The notes under the pieces: model-generated
What the model saw: the letters and a program-made list of their open reading frames with translations, nothing else
Databases searched by the model: none
Told to the model about the DNA's origin: nothing
NCBI RefSeq assembly: GCF_040640155.1
Contig: NZ_JBFABE010000012.1
Location: 1-64,000 of the forward strand
DNA length: 64,000 nt
Direction of reading: 5' to 3'
Source: Streptosporangium sp040640155
GTDB lineage: Bacteria; Actinomycetota; Actinomycetes; Streptosporangiales; Streptosporangiaceae
Shown: positions 34,789-42,549 of the stretch, piece after piece
Layout of the letters: every line of letters starts with the position of its first letter
Position numbering within the stretch: position 1 is the stretch's first letter
Translations under genes and position numbers: made by a program

Positions 34789-36180
34789 TCACCCACGCGG
34801 CGGTACGGCGACCGGATCGCGCACCGGCCGGTCCAGGGCCCGGGGGGAGCGGGTGCGGCCCATGGAGACCGCGATCCCGGTCAGGGAGACGACCGCGCCG
34901 AGCCCCGCCGCCGCGGCGACCCCGCCGTACAGGGTGATCCTGCCCCGGTCTCGGTGGACGACGCGCACCGGCTCGGCCGGCGGGCCCAGCGGGCGGGCGG
35001 GATCGTGGCCACCGGCCCCCCTGGCGGTGAGGGTGTGCCCGGAGATCCGCCCCGCCGCGGCCAGGGCACGGCCGGCGTTGACCACACCGAAGCCCATGCC
35101 GGTGTCGTAGCCGCCGTCCGGCCGCCGGGTGACCCCCGCGGTGATGGCCTGCACGACCAGGCCGGGCGACATCTTCGGGTACTTGCTCTTGATGAGGGCG
35201 GCGACGCCGGAGACCAGCGCGGTGGCCTGCGAGGTGCCGCGCCCGACCCAGTACTCGTCGCCGGGACCGGCGCCGAGGATGTCCACCCCGGGCGCCGCCA
35301 CCAGGACGGAGGGGTTCCGGTTGGAGAAGGAGGCCCGGCGCAGCCCCCGGTCGGCCGCCGCCACCGAGACCACCCCGGGGAAGGCCGCCGGGTAGGAGTA
35401 GGGGGTGTGGCCGTCGCCGGCGGGCTTCACGGCGCCCTCGTTGCCCGCCGCCGCGACGAGTACGACCCCCTTGGAGATCGCGTAACGGACCGCCGACCGC
35501 TCCTGGCGGGTCGCCAGGTCCTTGGAGATCGACATGTTGATCACGTCGGCGCCGTGGTCCACGGCGTACCGGATGCCCTTGGCCACCACGTTCTCGTAGC
35601 GCTGGGCGGTGTTGAACTCGTGGAAGCCCGGTTCCTCGTCCTCCAGGATGACCCGTACCGACAGCACCTTCGCCTCGGGCGCGACCCCGATCACCCCGTC
35701 GCTCCCGCCGGGTCCGTGACCGTGGCCGGCGATGAGCGACGCCATGTAGGTGCCGTGCAGCCGCAGGGGCCTGACCCACGACGGGTTGGCCCCCACCGTG
35801 AAGTCCTTGCCCTCGACGACCGAGCCGCTCAGGTCGCGGTGGGCGAGGTCCACGCCGGAGTCGAGCACGGCCACGGTGACGCCCCCGCCCCTGGAGGTCC
35901 GCCACGCGGCGGGCAGGCCGAGGGTCCGCAGGACCTGTCGCTGGCTGTCCCGGACGTCGTCGGCCCGCGCGACCGGCACCGGCGTCGCCGCCACCAGCGC
36001 GGTCAGGGCCACCAGGGTCAGGGCCACCAGGGTCAGCGCCAGCACCGCCGTGGGCCCCGCCGCCCCCGTCACCCCTGTGAGCACCGCCGGCCTCGCCGGC
36101 CTCGCCGGCGCCGGTGCCGCCGGCACCGGCGGTGCGGTCGGTGCGGCCGATGCCGTGGGCGTCCGGGCCGCGCTCAGCAC
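34789..36180 (-). CDS. membrane-anchored subtilase (mycosin-like), cassette copy 2
   Basis: A 463-residue S8 protease, paralogue of the one at 32108-33691. Signal/anchor region at residues 35-65 (VLALTLVALTLVALTALVAA), catalytic Asp107 (VLDSGVDLAH), His142 (RLHGTYMASLIAG), Ser317 (GTSQATALVSG), and a C-terminal membrane helix (YGGVAAAAGLGAVVSLTGIAV). I place the start at the GTG 36178-36180, which has GGAG five bases upstream and reproduces the GTGCTGA overlap with its partner gene seen in copy 1; a GTG two codons earlier is the alternative. The Pro/Ala/Thr-rich N terminus is longer than in copy 1. Complete triad, so presumably active outside the membrane. Confidence 0.9.
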   Translation of the reverse strand: MLSAARTPTASAAPTAPPVPAAPAPARPARPAVLTGVTGAAGPTAVLALTLVALTLVALTALVAATPVPVARADDVRDSQRQVLRTLGLPAAWRTSRGGGVTVAVLDSGVDLAHRDLSGSVVEGKDFTVGANPSWVRPLRLHGTYMASLIAGHGHGPGGSDGVIGVAPEAKVLSVRVILEDEEPGFHEFNTAQRYENVVAKGIRYAVDHGADVINMSISKDLATRQERSAVRYAISKGVVLVAAAGNEGAVKPAGDGHTPYSYPAAFPGVVSVAAADRGLRRASFSNRNPSVLVAAPGVDILGAGPGDEYWVGRGTSQATALVSGVAALIKSKYPKMSPGLVVQAITAGVTRRPDGGYDTGMGFGVVNAGRALAAAGRISGHTLTARGAGGHDPARPLGPPAEPVRVVHRDRGRITLYGGVAAAAGLGAVVSLTGIAVSMGRTRSPRALDRPVRDPVAVPPRG

Positions 36181-36908
36181 CGCCACTCCGCGGAGCCGCA
36201 GTCGGGACGGGCGGGCGTGGACAGGCCCGCGAGGATGCGGTCGGCGATGTCACCGGTGAACGCGAAGAGGGTGGGACGCTGCTCGCCGACCGCCCTGGCG
36301 GGGCGGCCGTCGGTCTGCCCGGCCGTGGCCATCACCACGTACGGCCCGGCGTGGCGGACGACGCTCGCCTGGCGGCCGGCGGAGGTGAAACGGTCGGTGA
36401 CGGTGCCGCGGAAGGCCAGGGCCCTCAGCCCGGGCGAGGGCCGTCCCCCTCCGGGCAGCGCCGCCTTCACCCGGGCGGCGCCGATCTCGTCGGTGAAGGC
36501 GGCCACGCCCACGGTGACGACGACGCCCTGCAGGGCGTCGATGTAGGTGGCGCGCAGGACGCCCAGGCAGCCCGCGCGCCGCAGCGTCCCGCGCAGCCCG
36601 GCGTCGACCGCGATGTCGCAGCGGATCTGCGGTGAGATGCCCACCCGGCGTGCCCGCTCCTCGCCCCCCTGCTCCGCGGCGTAGCGGACGGTCGCGGGGA
36701 AGATCCGTCCCGCCGGCCAGGCACGCCAGCGCCTGGCCACCTCGTCCAGGGCGGCCCGGTCGAGCTCGGCCTGGGTCGGGCCGCGGGTGAGCTCCGCCCC
36801 GGCGGCGCTGGCCGCCACTCCGGCCACGGCCGCGCAGAACAGCGTCAGCACGGACGCCACGAACAGCGCGGGCCATGAACGGCGTCGCTGACGTGGGACT
36901 TCGGTCAC
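36174..36908 (-). CDS. single-pass membrane protein, subtilase partner, cassette copy 2
   Basis: A 244-residue paralogue of the protein at 33685-34653. It has a short cytoplasmic N terminus (MTEVPRQRRRSW), a membrane helix (PALFVASVLTLFCAAVAGVAASAAGA) and an extracytoplasmic domain carrying RW-RAWPAGRIFPATVRY, VGISPQIRC, GCLGVLRATYIDAL and a terminal CGSAEWRC. It lacks the long basic N-terminal region of copy 1. It is the first gene of the four-gene series (partner, subtilase, partner, subtilase), divergent from the palindrome-controlled operon at 37038. Function unknown. Confidence 0.8.
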   Translation of the reverse strand: MTEVPRQRRRSWPALFVASVLTLFCAAVAGVAASAAGAELTRGPTQAELDRAALDEVARRWRAWPAGRIFPATVRYAAEQGGEERARRVGISPQIRCDIAVDAGLRGTLRRAGCLGVLRATYIDALQGVVVTVGVAAFTDEIGAARVKAALPGGGRPSPGLRALAFRGTVTDRFTSAGRQASVVRHAGPYVVMATAGQTDGRPARAVGEQRPTLFAFTGDIADRILAGLSTPARPDCGSAEWRC

Positions 36909-36979
36909 GCTCTCGACCTTAATGCGGCAAGCCTGATGTCATCCGCCGTTCCGTCCTGATCAGTCGGAACGAAAAGTAC

Positions 36980-37014
36980 TTGACGGTTTGGAAAGTAGAA
37001 AGTACTTTCCAAAC
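36980..37014 (+). promoter_or_regulatory. promoter overlapped by a perfect 12-bp palindrome
   Basis: -35 TTGACG (36980-36985), 17-base spacer, -10 TACTTT (37003-37008). The inverted repeat GTTTGGAAAGTA (36986-36997) / TACTTTCCAAAC (37003-37014) with five bases between covers the whole spacer and the -10. A half-site GAAAAGTACTT lies over the -35. A repressor bound here would block RNA polymerase completely; the regulator encoded second in the operon is the obvious candidate. Confidence 0.85.
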
Positions 37015-37037
37015 TAGAAAGAAAGCGAGGATCCCCG

Positions 37038-37520
37038 ATGAGCATCTCCCCCGAGGACGCCGCCCGCACGCTGGCCGAGGTCCGCACCACCCAGGCGCGT
37101 GCCCTGCGCGCCGAACCCTGGTTCCCCGCCTGGTATCCCGTCGGCGTGGCCCTGTTCTGCACCGGGATCGTGTTCGTCTGCGAACCCGGCACCGACCCGG
37201 CGTTGACGATCGGCGGTGTCGTCGCGCTGACGATCGCCCTGGTGGGGCTGGTGCTGAAGCTGGCCCTCACCGCTCGGATGCGCGCCCACCGGAGTCTCCT
37301 GGAGCCGGCGGGGCTGGTGGGGTTCGTGCTCTGGGTGATGGTGAGCATGGGCGTGGCGTTCGCCGTCACCTTCCCGCTGGAGGCCGCCGGGGTCGCCTAC
37401 TCCGGCACCTACGGATGCCTGACGATGACGGGGTTCATGGCCGCCACCGGGCCGTTCGTCGGGCGCTGGATATCGGGCCGGCTCGCGGCCAGGATCGAGA
37501 GGACCGGAGAGGATCGGTGA
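37038..37520 (+). CDS. small four-helix membrane protein paired with a wHTH regulator
   Basis: A 160-residue integral membrane protein with four hydrophobic segments (YPVGVALFCTGIVFVC, LTIGGVVALTIALVGLVLKLAL, GLVGFVLWVMVSMGVAFAVTF, YGCLTMTGFMAATGPFVG) and basic ends. I see no catalytic motif. AAAGCGAGG precedes the ATG. Its stop overlaps the start of the regulator (GTGA), and both lie behind the palindromic promoter. Membrane protein plus small regulator pairs of this form are widespread in actinobacteria without known function; sensing of membrane state or export of a small molecule are possibilities. Confidence 0.85.
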   Translation: MSISPEDAARTLAEVRTTQARALRAEPWFPAWYPVGVALFCTGIVFVCEPGTDPALTIGGVVALTIALVGLVLKLALTARMRAHRSLLEPAGLVGFVLWVMVSMGVAFAVTFPLEAAGVAYSGTYGCLTMTGFMAATGPFVGRWISGRLAARIERTGEDR

Positions 37521-37822
37521 GCGAACTCGACCCCGTCATCCACGCGCCCGCCAGGTTGCGGATCGTCTCGCTGCTGGCCGCCGCGGAGGAGGCGGAGTTC
37601 GGGTTCGTCCGCGACCAGGTGGGAGTGAGCGACTCGGTGCTGTCCAAGCACGCCGCCGCCCTGGAGGCGGCCGGCTACGTCGACGTCCGCAAGGGGTACG
37701 TGGGCAAGCGCCCGCGTACCTGGCTCAAGCTCTCGGCCACGGGCCGGCGGGCCTATCGGGCGCACGTCACCGCCCTCCAGGAGATCGTCGCGAGCTCGGG
37801 GCTCACCCTCACCCCGGAATGA
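37517..37822 (+). CDS. winged-helix transcriptional regulator (ArsR/MarR-like, small)
   Basis: A 101-residue single-domain regulator. The wHTH reads HAPARLRIVSLLAAAEEAEFGFVRDQVGVSDSVLSKHAAALEAAGYVDVRKGYVGKRPRTWLKLSATGRRAY (key parts VSDSVLSKH for the recognition helix and the basic wing GKRPRTWLKL). No cysteine, so metal sensing of the ArsR type is unlikely. GTG start with GGAGAGG upstream and GTGA overlap with the membrane protein gene. It most likely binds the 12-bp palindrome in the promoter of this operon as a dimer. A hairpin terminator follows 18 bases after the stop. Confidence 0.9.
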   Translation: MSELDPVIHAPARLRIVSLLAAAEEAEFGFVRDQVGVSDSVLSKHAAALEAAGYVDVRKGYVGKRPRTWLKLSATGRRAYRAHVTALQEIVASSGLTLTPE

Positions 37823-37839
37823 TCCCGACCGGCGCGCGA

Positions 37840-37872
37840 AGCGCCCCGCCGGACGATCGCCGGCGGGGCGCT
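37840..37872. terminator. bidirectional hairpin between convergent regulator and moeZ
   Basis: Perfect 13-bp inverted repeat AGCGCCCCGCCGG (37840-37852) / CCGGCGGGGCGCT (37860-37872), seven-base loop, lying between two converging stop codons. Confidence 0.85.
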
Positions 37873-37896
37873 CGGGCACGGATCGGCCGGTGCCGC

Positions 37897-39078
37897 CTAG
37901 TAGGCCGGCAGGCTCGGGTCGACCGTCTTGATCCAGCTCAGCACGCCGCCGCCGACGTGGACGGCGTCGGAGAAGCCGGCGTTCTTGACGATCGCCAGCA
38001 CCTCGGCGGAGCGGGCGCCGGACTTGCAGTGCAGGACGATCTTCTTGTCCTGCGGGAGCCCCTCCAGGGCGGAGCCGTTGAGGAACTCGCCCTTGGGGAT
38101 GAGCACGGCGCCCGGGATGGACACGATCTCGTACTCGTTGGGCTCGCGGACGTCGATCACGTAGACGTTCTCGCCCCGGTCCTGCATGGACTTGAGGTCG
38201 GCCGCGGTGATCGTGGAGCCGGAGGCGGCCTCCTGGGCCTCCTCGGAGACCGCGCCGCAGAACGCCTCGTAGTCCTCCAGCAGGCCGGTGACCGTGGGGT
38301 TCTTGCCGCAGAGCACGCACTCGGGGTCCTTGCGGACCTTGACCGAGCGGTAGTTCATCTCCAGGGCGTCGTAGATCATCAGCCGGCCGACCAGCGGCTC
38401 GCCGATGCCCGCGAGGAGCTTGATGGCCTCGTTGACCTGGATGGAACCGATCGACGCGCACAGCACGCCGAGCACGCCGCCCTCGGCGCAGGAGGGGACC
38501 ATGCCGGGCGGCGGGGGCTCGGGGTAGAGGCAGCGGTAGCAGGGGCCGTGCTCGGCCCAGAACACGCTGGCCTGCCCGTCGAAGCGGTAGATCGACCCCC
38601 AGACGTACGGCTTGCCGAGCAGGACGGCCGCGTCGTTGACCATGTAGCGGGTGGCGAAGTTGTCGGTGCCGTCCACGATCAGGTCGTAGCCGGAGAAGAT
38701 CTCCATCACGTTGTCGGTGGTGAGCGCCTCGTTGTGGACGACCACGTCGACCAGCGGATTGATCTCCTTGACGCTGTCGGCGGCGCTCTCGGCCTTGGGC
38801 CGGCCCACGTCGGACTGCCCGTGGATCACCTGCCGCTGCAGGTTGGACTCGTCGACCACGTCGAAGTCGATCACACCGAGCGTGCCCACGCCCGCGGCGG
38901 CGAGATAGAGCAGGGCGGGTGAACCCAGGCCGCCGGCGCCCACACAGAGCACCTTGGCGTTCTTCAAGCGCTTCTGCCCGGCCATGCCCACGTCGGGAAT
39001 GATCAGGTGGCGCGAGTAGCGGCGCACCTCGTCGACGGTCAGCTCGGCGGCCGGCTCTACCAGCGGTGGCAACGACAC
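37897..39078 (-). CDS. moeZ: adenylyltransferase/sulfurtransferase MoeZ
   Basis: A 393-residue fusion of a ThiF/MoeB E1-like adenylating domain and a C-terminal rhodanese. ATP site GAGGLGSPALLYLAAAGVG, R-finger NLQRQVIHG, zinc cysteines in CYRC and CVLC, and the rhodanese loop HCKSGARS with sulfur-carrying Cys351. It activates the C terminus of ubiquitin-like sulfur carriers (MoaD, CysO, ThiS type) and moves sulfur onto them for molybdopterin, cysteine and thio-metabolite synthesis. GTG start with GGGAG seven bases upstream. Conserved neighbour of the adn-ATL block in actinobacteria. Confidence 0.95.
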   Translation of the reverse strand: MSLPPLVEPAAELTVDEVRRYSRHLIIPDVGMAGQKRLKNAKVLCVGAGGLGSPALLYLAAAGVGTLGVIDFDVVDESNLQRQVIHGQSDVGRPKAESAADSVKEINPLVDVVVHNEALTTDNVMEIFSGYDLIVDGTDNFATRYMVNDAAVLLGKPYVWGSIYRFDGQASVFWAEHGPCYRCLYPEPPPPGMVPSCAEGGVLGVLCASIGSIQVNEAIKLLAGIGEPLVGRLMIYDALEMNYRSVKVRKDPECVLCGKNPTVTGLLEDYEAFCGAVSEEAQEAASGSTITAADLKSMQDRGENVYVIDVREPNEYEIVSIPGAVLIPKGEFLNGSALEGLPQDKKIVLHCKSGARSAEVLAIVKNAGFSDAVHVGGGVLSWIKTVDPSLPAY

Positions 39079-39159
39079 AGTTCTGCTCCCGTTTCAGGGG
39101 GTCTCGGCGATTGCGGCTAGCACAGCACGCTCCCTGCACAAACCAAGGCGGCGCCCGGG

Positions 39160-40071
39160 TCATTCCCCGACCGGCGCGAGGAGCGCCTCGCGGATCAGGA
39201 GACGGGCCTCGCGGGCCACGCGTTCGGGCAGTTCCATCTGTGCGACGTGCCCGGCGTCGGGCAGCAGCACCAGCCGTACCCGGGGGAAGGTCCGCCCGGC
39301 GCGGGCCGCCATCCGGGGGTTGACGAGCCGGTCGTGGCGGCCGTGGATCACCAGCGTGGGGGCGTCCACCGTGGCGGCCTGCCGCCACAGGTTCGCCTCG
39401 CCGCGCCGGAAGTACTCGGCGACGATGCCGCGCGCCGAGTTGATCAGCGCCGCCCCCGAGTACGGCAGCCCGTCCCTGCGGCGCAGTTCCTCGGCCGCCT
39501 CCCGCAGGCGGTCGGGGTGGATCCGCCCGACGTCGGCGTAGCACATGGCCATGGTGGCGCCGAGCCTGCGCTCGGCGGGCAGCATGGTCAGCCGGTCCGC
39601 GGCCCACTCGCCGAGGCGGGGCACCGTGGACAGCGCCACCCGCGCCGGCCCGTACCGGGGAAGGAGGTCGGGCATGGCCGGTGAGATCAGGGTGAGCGAG
39701 CGGACCAGTTCGGGGCGGGTGGCGGCGACCCGGACCGAGACGGCCCCGCCCAGGGAGTTGCCGAACAGGTGGACCGGCCCGGTGGCGACCCGTTCGATCA
39801 GCGCGGTGACGATCCGGGCGTGGGCGTCGACGGAGTAGTCGCCGTCCGGGGGCTCGGGAGAGTACCCGGCGCCGGGCAGGTCGACGGCGTGGCCGGTCAC
39901 CAGGCCGGAGAGCTCGCCCATCAGATCGGTCCAGTTGGTCGCGGAACCCGCCAGCCCGTGGACGTAGACGGCGGTCTCCGCGGCGTCTCGCGGCGTGGAC
40001 CGCACGTGGACCCGCTGGATGCCGAGATCGACCATCTCCCCCGGCCAGTGGGGGATCGGGGTACGCGCCAC
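39160..40071 (-). CDS. alpha/beta-hydrolase
   Basis: A 303-residue hydrolase, soluble, without signal peptide. YVHGLAGSATNW is the oxyanion region, GNSLGG the nucleophile elbow, HGRHDRLV carries the acid and LLPDAGHVAQ the histidine, a full triad. It resembles the epoxide hydrolase/meta-cleavage hydrolase branch. GTG start with GGAGG four to five bases upstream; longer in-frame extensions to 40158 have no ribosome site. It lies just upstream of moeZ on the same strand (81-base gap) and may share its transcript. Substrate unknown. Confidence 0.9.
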   Translation of the reverse strand: MARTPIPHWPGEMVDLGIQRVHVRSTPRDAAETAVYVHGLAGSATNWTDLMGELSGLVTGHAVDLPGAGYSPEPPDGDYSVDAHARIVTALIERVATGPVHLFGNSLGGAVSVRVAATRPELVRSLTLISPAMPDLLPRYGPARVALSTVPRLGEWAADRLTMLPAERRLGATMAMCYADVGRIHPDRLREAAEELRRRDGLPYSGAALINSARGIVAEYFRRGEANLWRQAATVDAPTLVIHGRHDRLVNPRMAARAGRTFPRVRLVLLPDAGHVAQMELPERVAREARLLIREALLAPVGE

Positions 40072-40232
40072 TGCTCCTCCTCCTCGTCCGCCTCCCTCCA
40101 CGATAGTTCGGCGTGAGGGCTGCCAGAAGCCCGCCTCCCAGGCGAACGAAAGCCGCATATCCCTCCTTGTCCCTCATGTCTTTTATTGAGCGTTTTATAA
40201 GTATAAATCATATCAATCAACCGGGCGGGCTC

Positions 40233-40258
40233 CCCGGGGGCCATGGGCGGCCCCCGGG
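40233..40258. repeat. GC-rich hairpin in an AT-rich intergenic region
   Basis: CCCGGGGGCC (40233-40242) and GGCCCCCGGG (40249-40258) form a perfect 10-bp stem. The surrounding 40160-40380 is clearly AT-rich for this genome. It may end an unseen transcript or insulate the promoters on either side. Confidence 0.55.
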
Positions 40259-40302
40259 ATCGACCCGTGACGCGCCTCAGAATAAATGCGACATTAAAGA
40301 CA

Positions 40303-40331
40303 TTTCACGATAAAAGTAGTGTTCATTATCT
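40303..40331 (+). promoter_or_regulatory. possible promoter of the small secreted protein gene
   Basis: TTTCAC (40303-40308), 17-base spacer, TTATCT (40326-40331). The predicted start falls near 40338, at the first base of the leader hairpin. Weak match to consensus; placement is tentative. Confidence 0.4.
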
Positions 40332-40335
40332 AAGG

Positions 40336-40473
40336 CTGACAACAAACGACCAAACAAAGGGCAAAAGCCCCCGATATTCGTTTGTCAGTAGAGATGCGAG
40401 GAAACCATGACAAGCAGGGATGGCTCATCACTGGCCATCTCCGGCATTTGCTGGCTTTTGCCAGAAAATGCCG
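40336..40473 (+). ncRNA. structured 5' leader with two hairpins
   Basis: CTGACAACAAACGA (40336-40349) pairs with TCGTTTGTCAG (40378-40388) apart from a three-base bulge and encloses GGGC-AAAA-GCCC (40359-40370). A second stem, CGGCATTTGCTGGC (40442-40455) with GCCAGAAAATGCCG (40460-40473), has one mismatch and a UUUU loop. Both precede the ATG at 40511, so the mRNA leader of about 170 bases is highly folded. I cannot match it to a known riboswitch class. Confidence 0.5.
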
Positions 40474-40510
40474 AGAATCGGGTAACCGAACCTTTCAAGG
40501 GGGAAACGCA

Positions 40511-40825
40511 ATGCCCAAGTTCAAGAGTGTCATCGCAGGGCTCGCGATCAGCACGGCGCTGACCGGTGGAGTCGTCGGTATGGGCGCAGCGACCACCGTC
40601 ACGTCCGCCGGCGCCACGGCCACCACGGTGACCGCCGCCGCCTTCCCGACCTCCGGCTGCGGCTGGGGCCACCGTCGTCACTGCTGCGGCGACCGGTACC
40701 GTCACCACCACAAGCGCTTCAAGCTGATCATCAACAACAACAACGACAACAACAACGACCTGGAGAACCGTACCGACCGCGTCGTGCCGCTCGTCACCGG
40801 CGGCGTCGTCGCACCGGTCCAGTAG
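40511..40825 (+). CDS. small secreted His/Cys/Asn-rich protein
   Basis: A 104-residue exported protein. Signal peptide MPKFKSVIAGLAISTALTGGVVGMGAA, then a short Thr/Ala region, a Cys/His/Arg cluster (CGWGHRRHCCGDRYRHHHKRFK, three Cys and five His), an Asn/Asp run (NNNNDNNND) and a hydrophobic end. GGGGG seven bases before the ATG supports the start. No family recognised. The Cys/His cluster could bind metal or heme, or form disulfides; the Asn run suggests a flexible or aggregating segment as in surface proteins. Its long structured leader and AT-rich promoter show that it is individually regulated. Confidence 0.75.
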   Translation: MPKFKSVIAGLAISTALTGGVVGMGAATTVTSAGATATTVTAAAFPTSGCGWGHRRHCCGDRYRHHHKRFKLIINNNNDNNNDLENRTDRVVPLVTGGVVAPVQ

Positions 40826-41415
40826 TCACCGGATCGCGCTCACGTCCTGATCCGGCGTGACGTGACCTCGGAATGTCGTTACACTCACGGGGATTCGCGG
40901 CCTTTCGCGATTCCGGAACCGTGACGGAGGGACAGGGGTTCCGCATCCGGCCAGATCGTTCTTCCTCCGTGAAGAAGCGACCCGGACGGTGAAAGCGGGA
41001 ATCGGGAGACGGTTTCCCGGAATCCTGCCTCTCGACACAGTGCGAGTTCTCATTTCTCACGAACACGGGCGGGGGCAGCGCGGTTCTCGGACCGCGGTGT
41101 CCCCGCCCCGTGCCGTTCCCGGACGCTCCTCCCACCCGCCGTCCCGGACCGCCCTCCCCGCCCCCGCCCCCGTCCCCGCGCCCCCGGACGCCCTCCCCCG
41201 CCCGCGTGACGGTCGTGAGCGCCCGTGAGGTCGCCCGGTCCCCCGGAGCGCCCGGAACGGCCGAGGCCGCGGGTGCCGTCCTCGGCGAGCCGGTGCCGCG
41301 CCTACCCGGGTGTCCGCCGTCGCAGGTCGTACGCTGGGCGGTGTCCGACGTTTGCGGGAACCGGGACGGGAGAGGGAACGTGCCGAAGCCCGGATGACGA
41401 CAGGGGATCTCAGAC
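40826..41415. other. gene-poor region
   Basis: About 590 bases. ORFs here are Pro/Arg-rich and lack ribosome sites. GGATTCGCG/CGCGATTCC at about 40890-40915 is an imperfect inverted repeat. AGGGGATCTCAGAC just before the next ATG at 41416 is its ribosome site. Nothing else is supported. Confidence 0.6.
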
Positions 41416-41715
41416 ATGGACGCGCACGGCGAGACCCAGCGTGACGGGACGGCCGACCACCGCCCCGAGGACCTCCCGGTCGAGACGCCCGAGGCCGACG
41501 CCGCCGAACAGCGGCGCTCGGCACGCGAAGGCGGCTCCACCTCGCTCCCCTCCTCGGCCGAGGGGGAGGCCGACCCCTCCGACGTCGTGGAGCAGAGCCG
41601 CGCCCCGCGCGAGGACGACCCGGAATGGCCCGAGGTCATCCCCCTGGAGGCCGACCCGGCCGACGCCTTCGAGCAGCGGCGCACGGTCGAACTCGACGAG
41701 GACGACTATCGCTGA
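41416..41715 (+). CDS. small acidic repeat protein
   Basis: A 99-residue, strongly acidic, probably disordered protein made of three imperfect copies of a motif like EADPADAFEQRR (EADAAEQRRSA, EADPSDVVEQSRAP, EADPADAFEQRRTVELDEDDYR). The ending DEDDYR and the DP-x-D-x-x-EQ pattern recur in short actinobacterial proteins of unknown function, often in tandem within one protein. AGGGG lies ten bases upstream of the ATG. It precedes a TetR gene by 61 bases on the same strand. Function unknown; a protein-protein adaptor is possible. Confidence 0.75.
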   Translation: MDAHGETQRDGTADHRPEDLPVETPEADAAEQRRSAREGGSTSLPSSAEGEADPSDVVEQSRAPREDDPEWPEVIPLEADPADAFEQRRTVELDEDDYR

Positions 41716-41776
41716 CGCCTTTTACCCACGCGTAGGATGACCCCAGACGCCAGGAGCATCACCCGAGGAGACCCAC

Positions 41777-42406
41777 GTGACCGCTACCCCGGACGCCAAG
41801 CCCCGGGGCACCCGGCTGCCCCGGACGGCCCGCCGCCGCCAGTTGCTCAGCGCGGCGCAGGAGGTCTTCGTGGAGAACGGGTACCACGCGGCCGCGATGG
41901 ACGAGATCGCCGAGCGGGCCGGGGTCAGCAAGCCGGTCCTGTACCAGCACTTCCCGGGCAAGCAGGAGCTCTACCTGGCCCTGCTCGACCTGCACGTGGA
42001 CGACATGATCGCCCGCTGCCGTGACGCGCTCGCCTCGACCACGGACAACAAGCAGCGCGTCCAGGCCGCGATCGGCGCCTTCTTCGACTTCGTCTCCAGC
42101 CAGGGCGAGGCGTTCCGGCTGGTGTTCGAGTCCGACCTGCGCAACGTGGCCCCGGTCCGCCAGCGGATGGAGCGCAACCTCCGCGAGAGCGCCGAAATGA
42201 TCAGCCAGGTGATCCAGGAGGACACCGGCTGCTCCAGCGACGAGGCGCGCCTGCTGGGCGTCGGGCTCGTCGGCATGGCCGAGGTCAGCGCCCGCTACTG
42301 GATCACCAGCAACGGCTCGATCCCCAAGGACGCGGCCACCCAGCTGATCGCCCGCCTGTCGTGGCGCGGCATCTCCGGTTTCCCCCGCACCGTCGCCGAC
42401 CACTGA
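41777..42406 (+). CDS. TetR-family regulator
   Basis: A 209-residue regulator. HTH: RRRQLLSAAQEVFVENGYHAAAMDEIAERAGVSKPVLYQHFPGKQELYLALL (key parts MDEIAERAGVSKPVLYQHF). The C-terminal helical domain has LVFESDLRNVAPVRQRMERN, typical of the actinobacterial TetR found before DUF3107 (M. tuberculosis Rv3208). GTG start with CGAGGAG six bases upstream. Ligand and targets unknown. Position in the conserved backbone is the best support for orthology. Confidence 0.93.
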   Translation: MTATPDAKPRGTRLPRTARRRQLLSAAQEVFVENGYHAAAMDEIAERAGVSKPVLYQHFPGKQELYLALLDLHVDDMIARCRDALASTTDNKQRVQAAIGAFFDFVSSQGEAFRLVFESDLRNVAPVRQRMERNLRESAEMISQVIQEDTGCSSDEARLLGVGLVGMAEVSARYWITSNGSIPKDAATQLIARLSWRGISGFPRTVADH

Positions 42407-42549
42407 GCTCGACGGTCCCGGGACCGGCCCTCCCCTCCTCGCGCCGTCCGCTCGGCGCGATCCGCTGTTCGCTTGACGCGATCAGACGGCGCGCCGGATC
42501 CCCGATGGGGCGACCATGGGACGAGCAACCCTCATCGAAAGGGAGCAGG

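Noticed and set aside
32108..36908. ESX/type VII secretion locus
   Set aside because: Mycosin-like proteases are present, but no EccB-E, EsxA/B or FtsK-type ATPase gene lies nearby.
40336..40510. ydaO (c-di-AMP) riboswitch
   Set aside because: GGTAACCGAACC recalls part of that class and secreted proteins are typical targets, but the order of conserved blocks does not fit.
40794..41684. 296-codon reverse ORF in the gene-poor region
   Set aside because: Ser/Arg/Pro-rich composition, no ribosome site, overlaps the better supported acidic protein gene.
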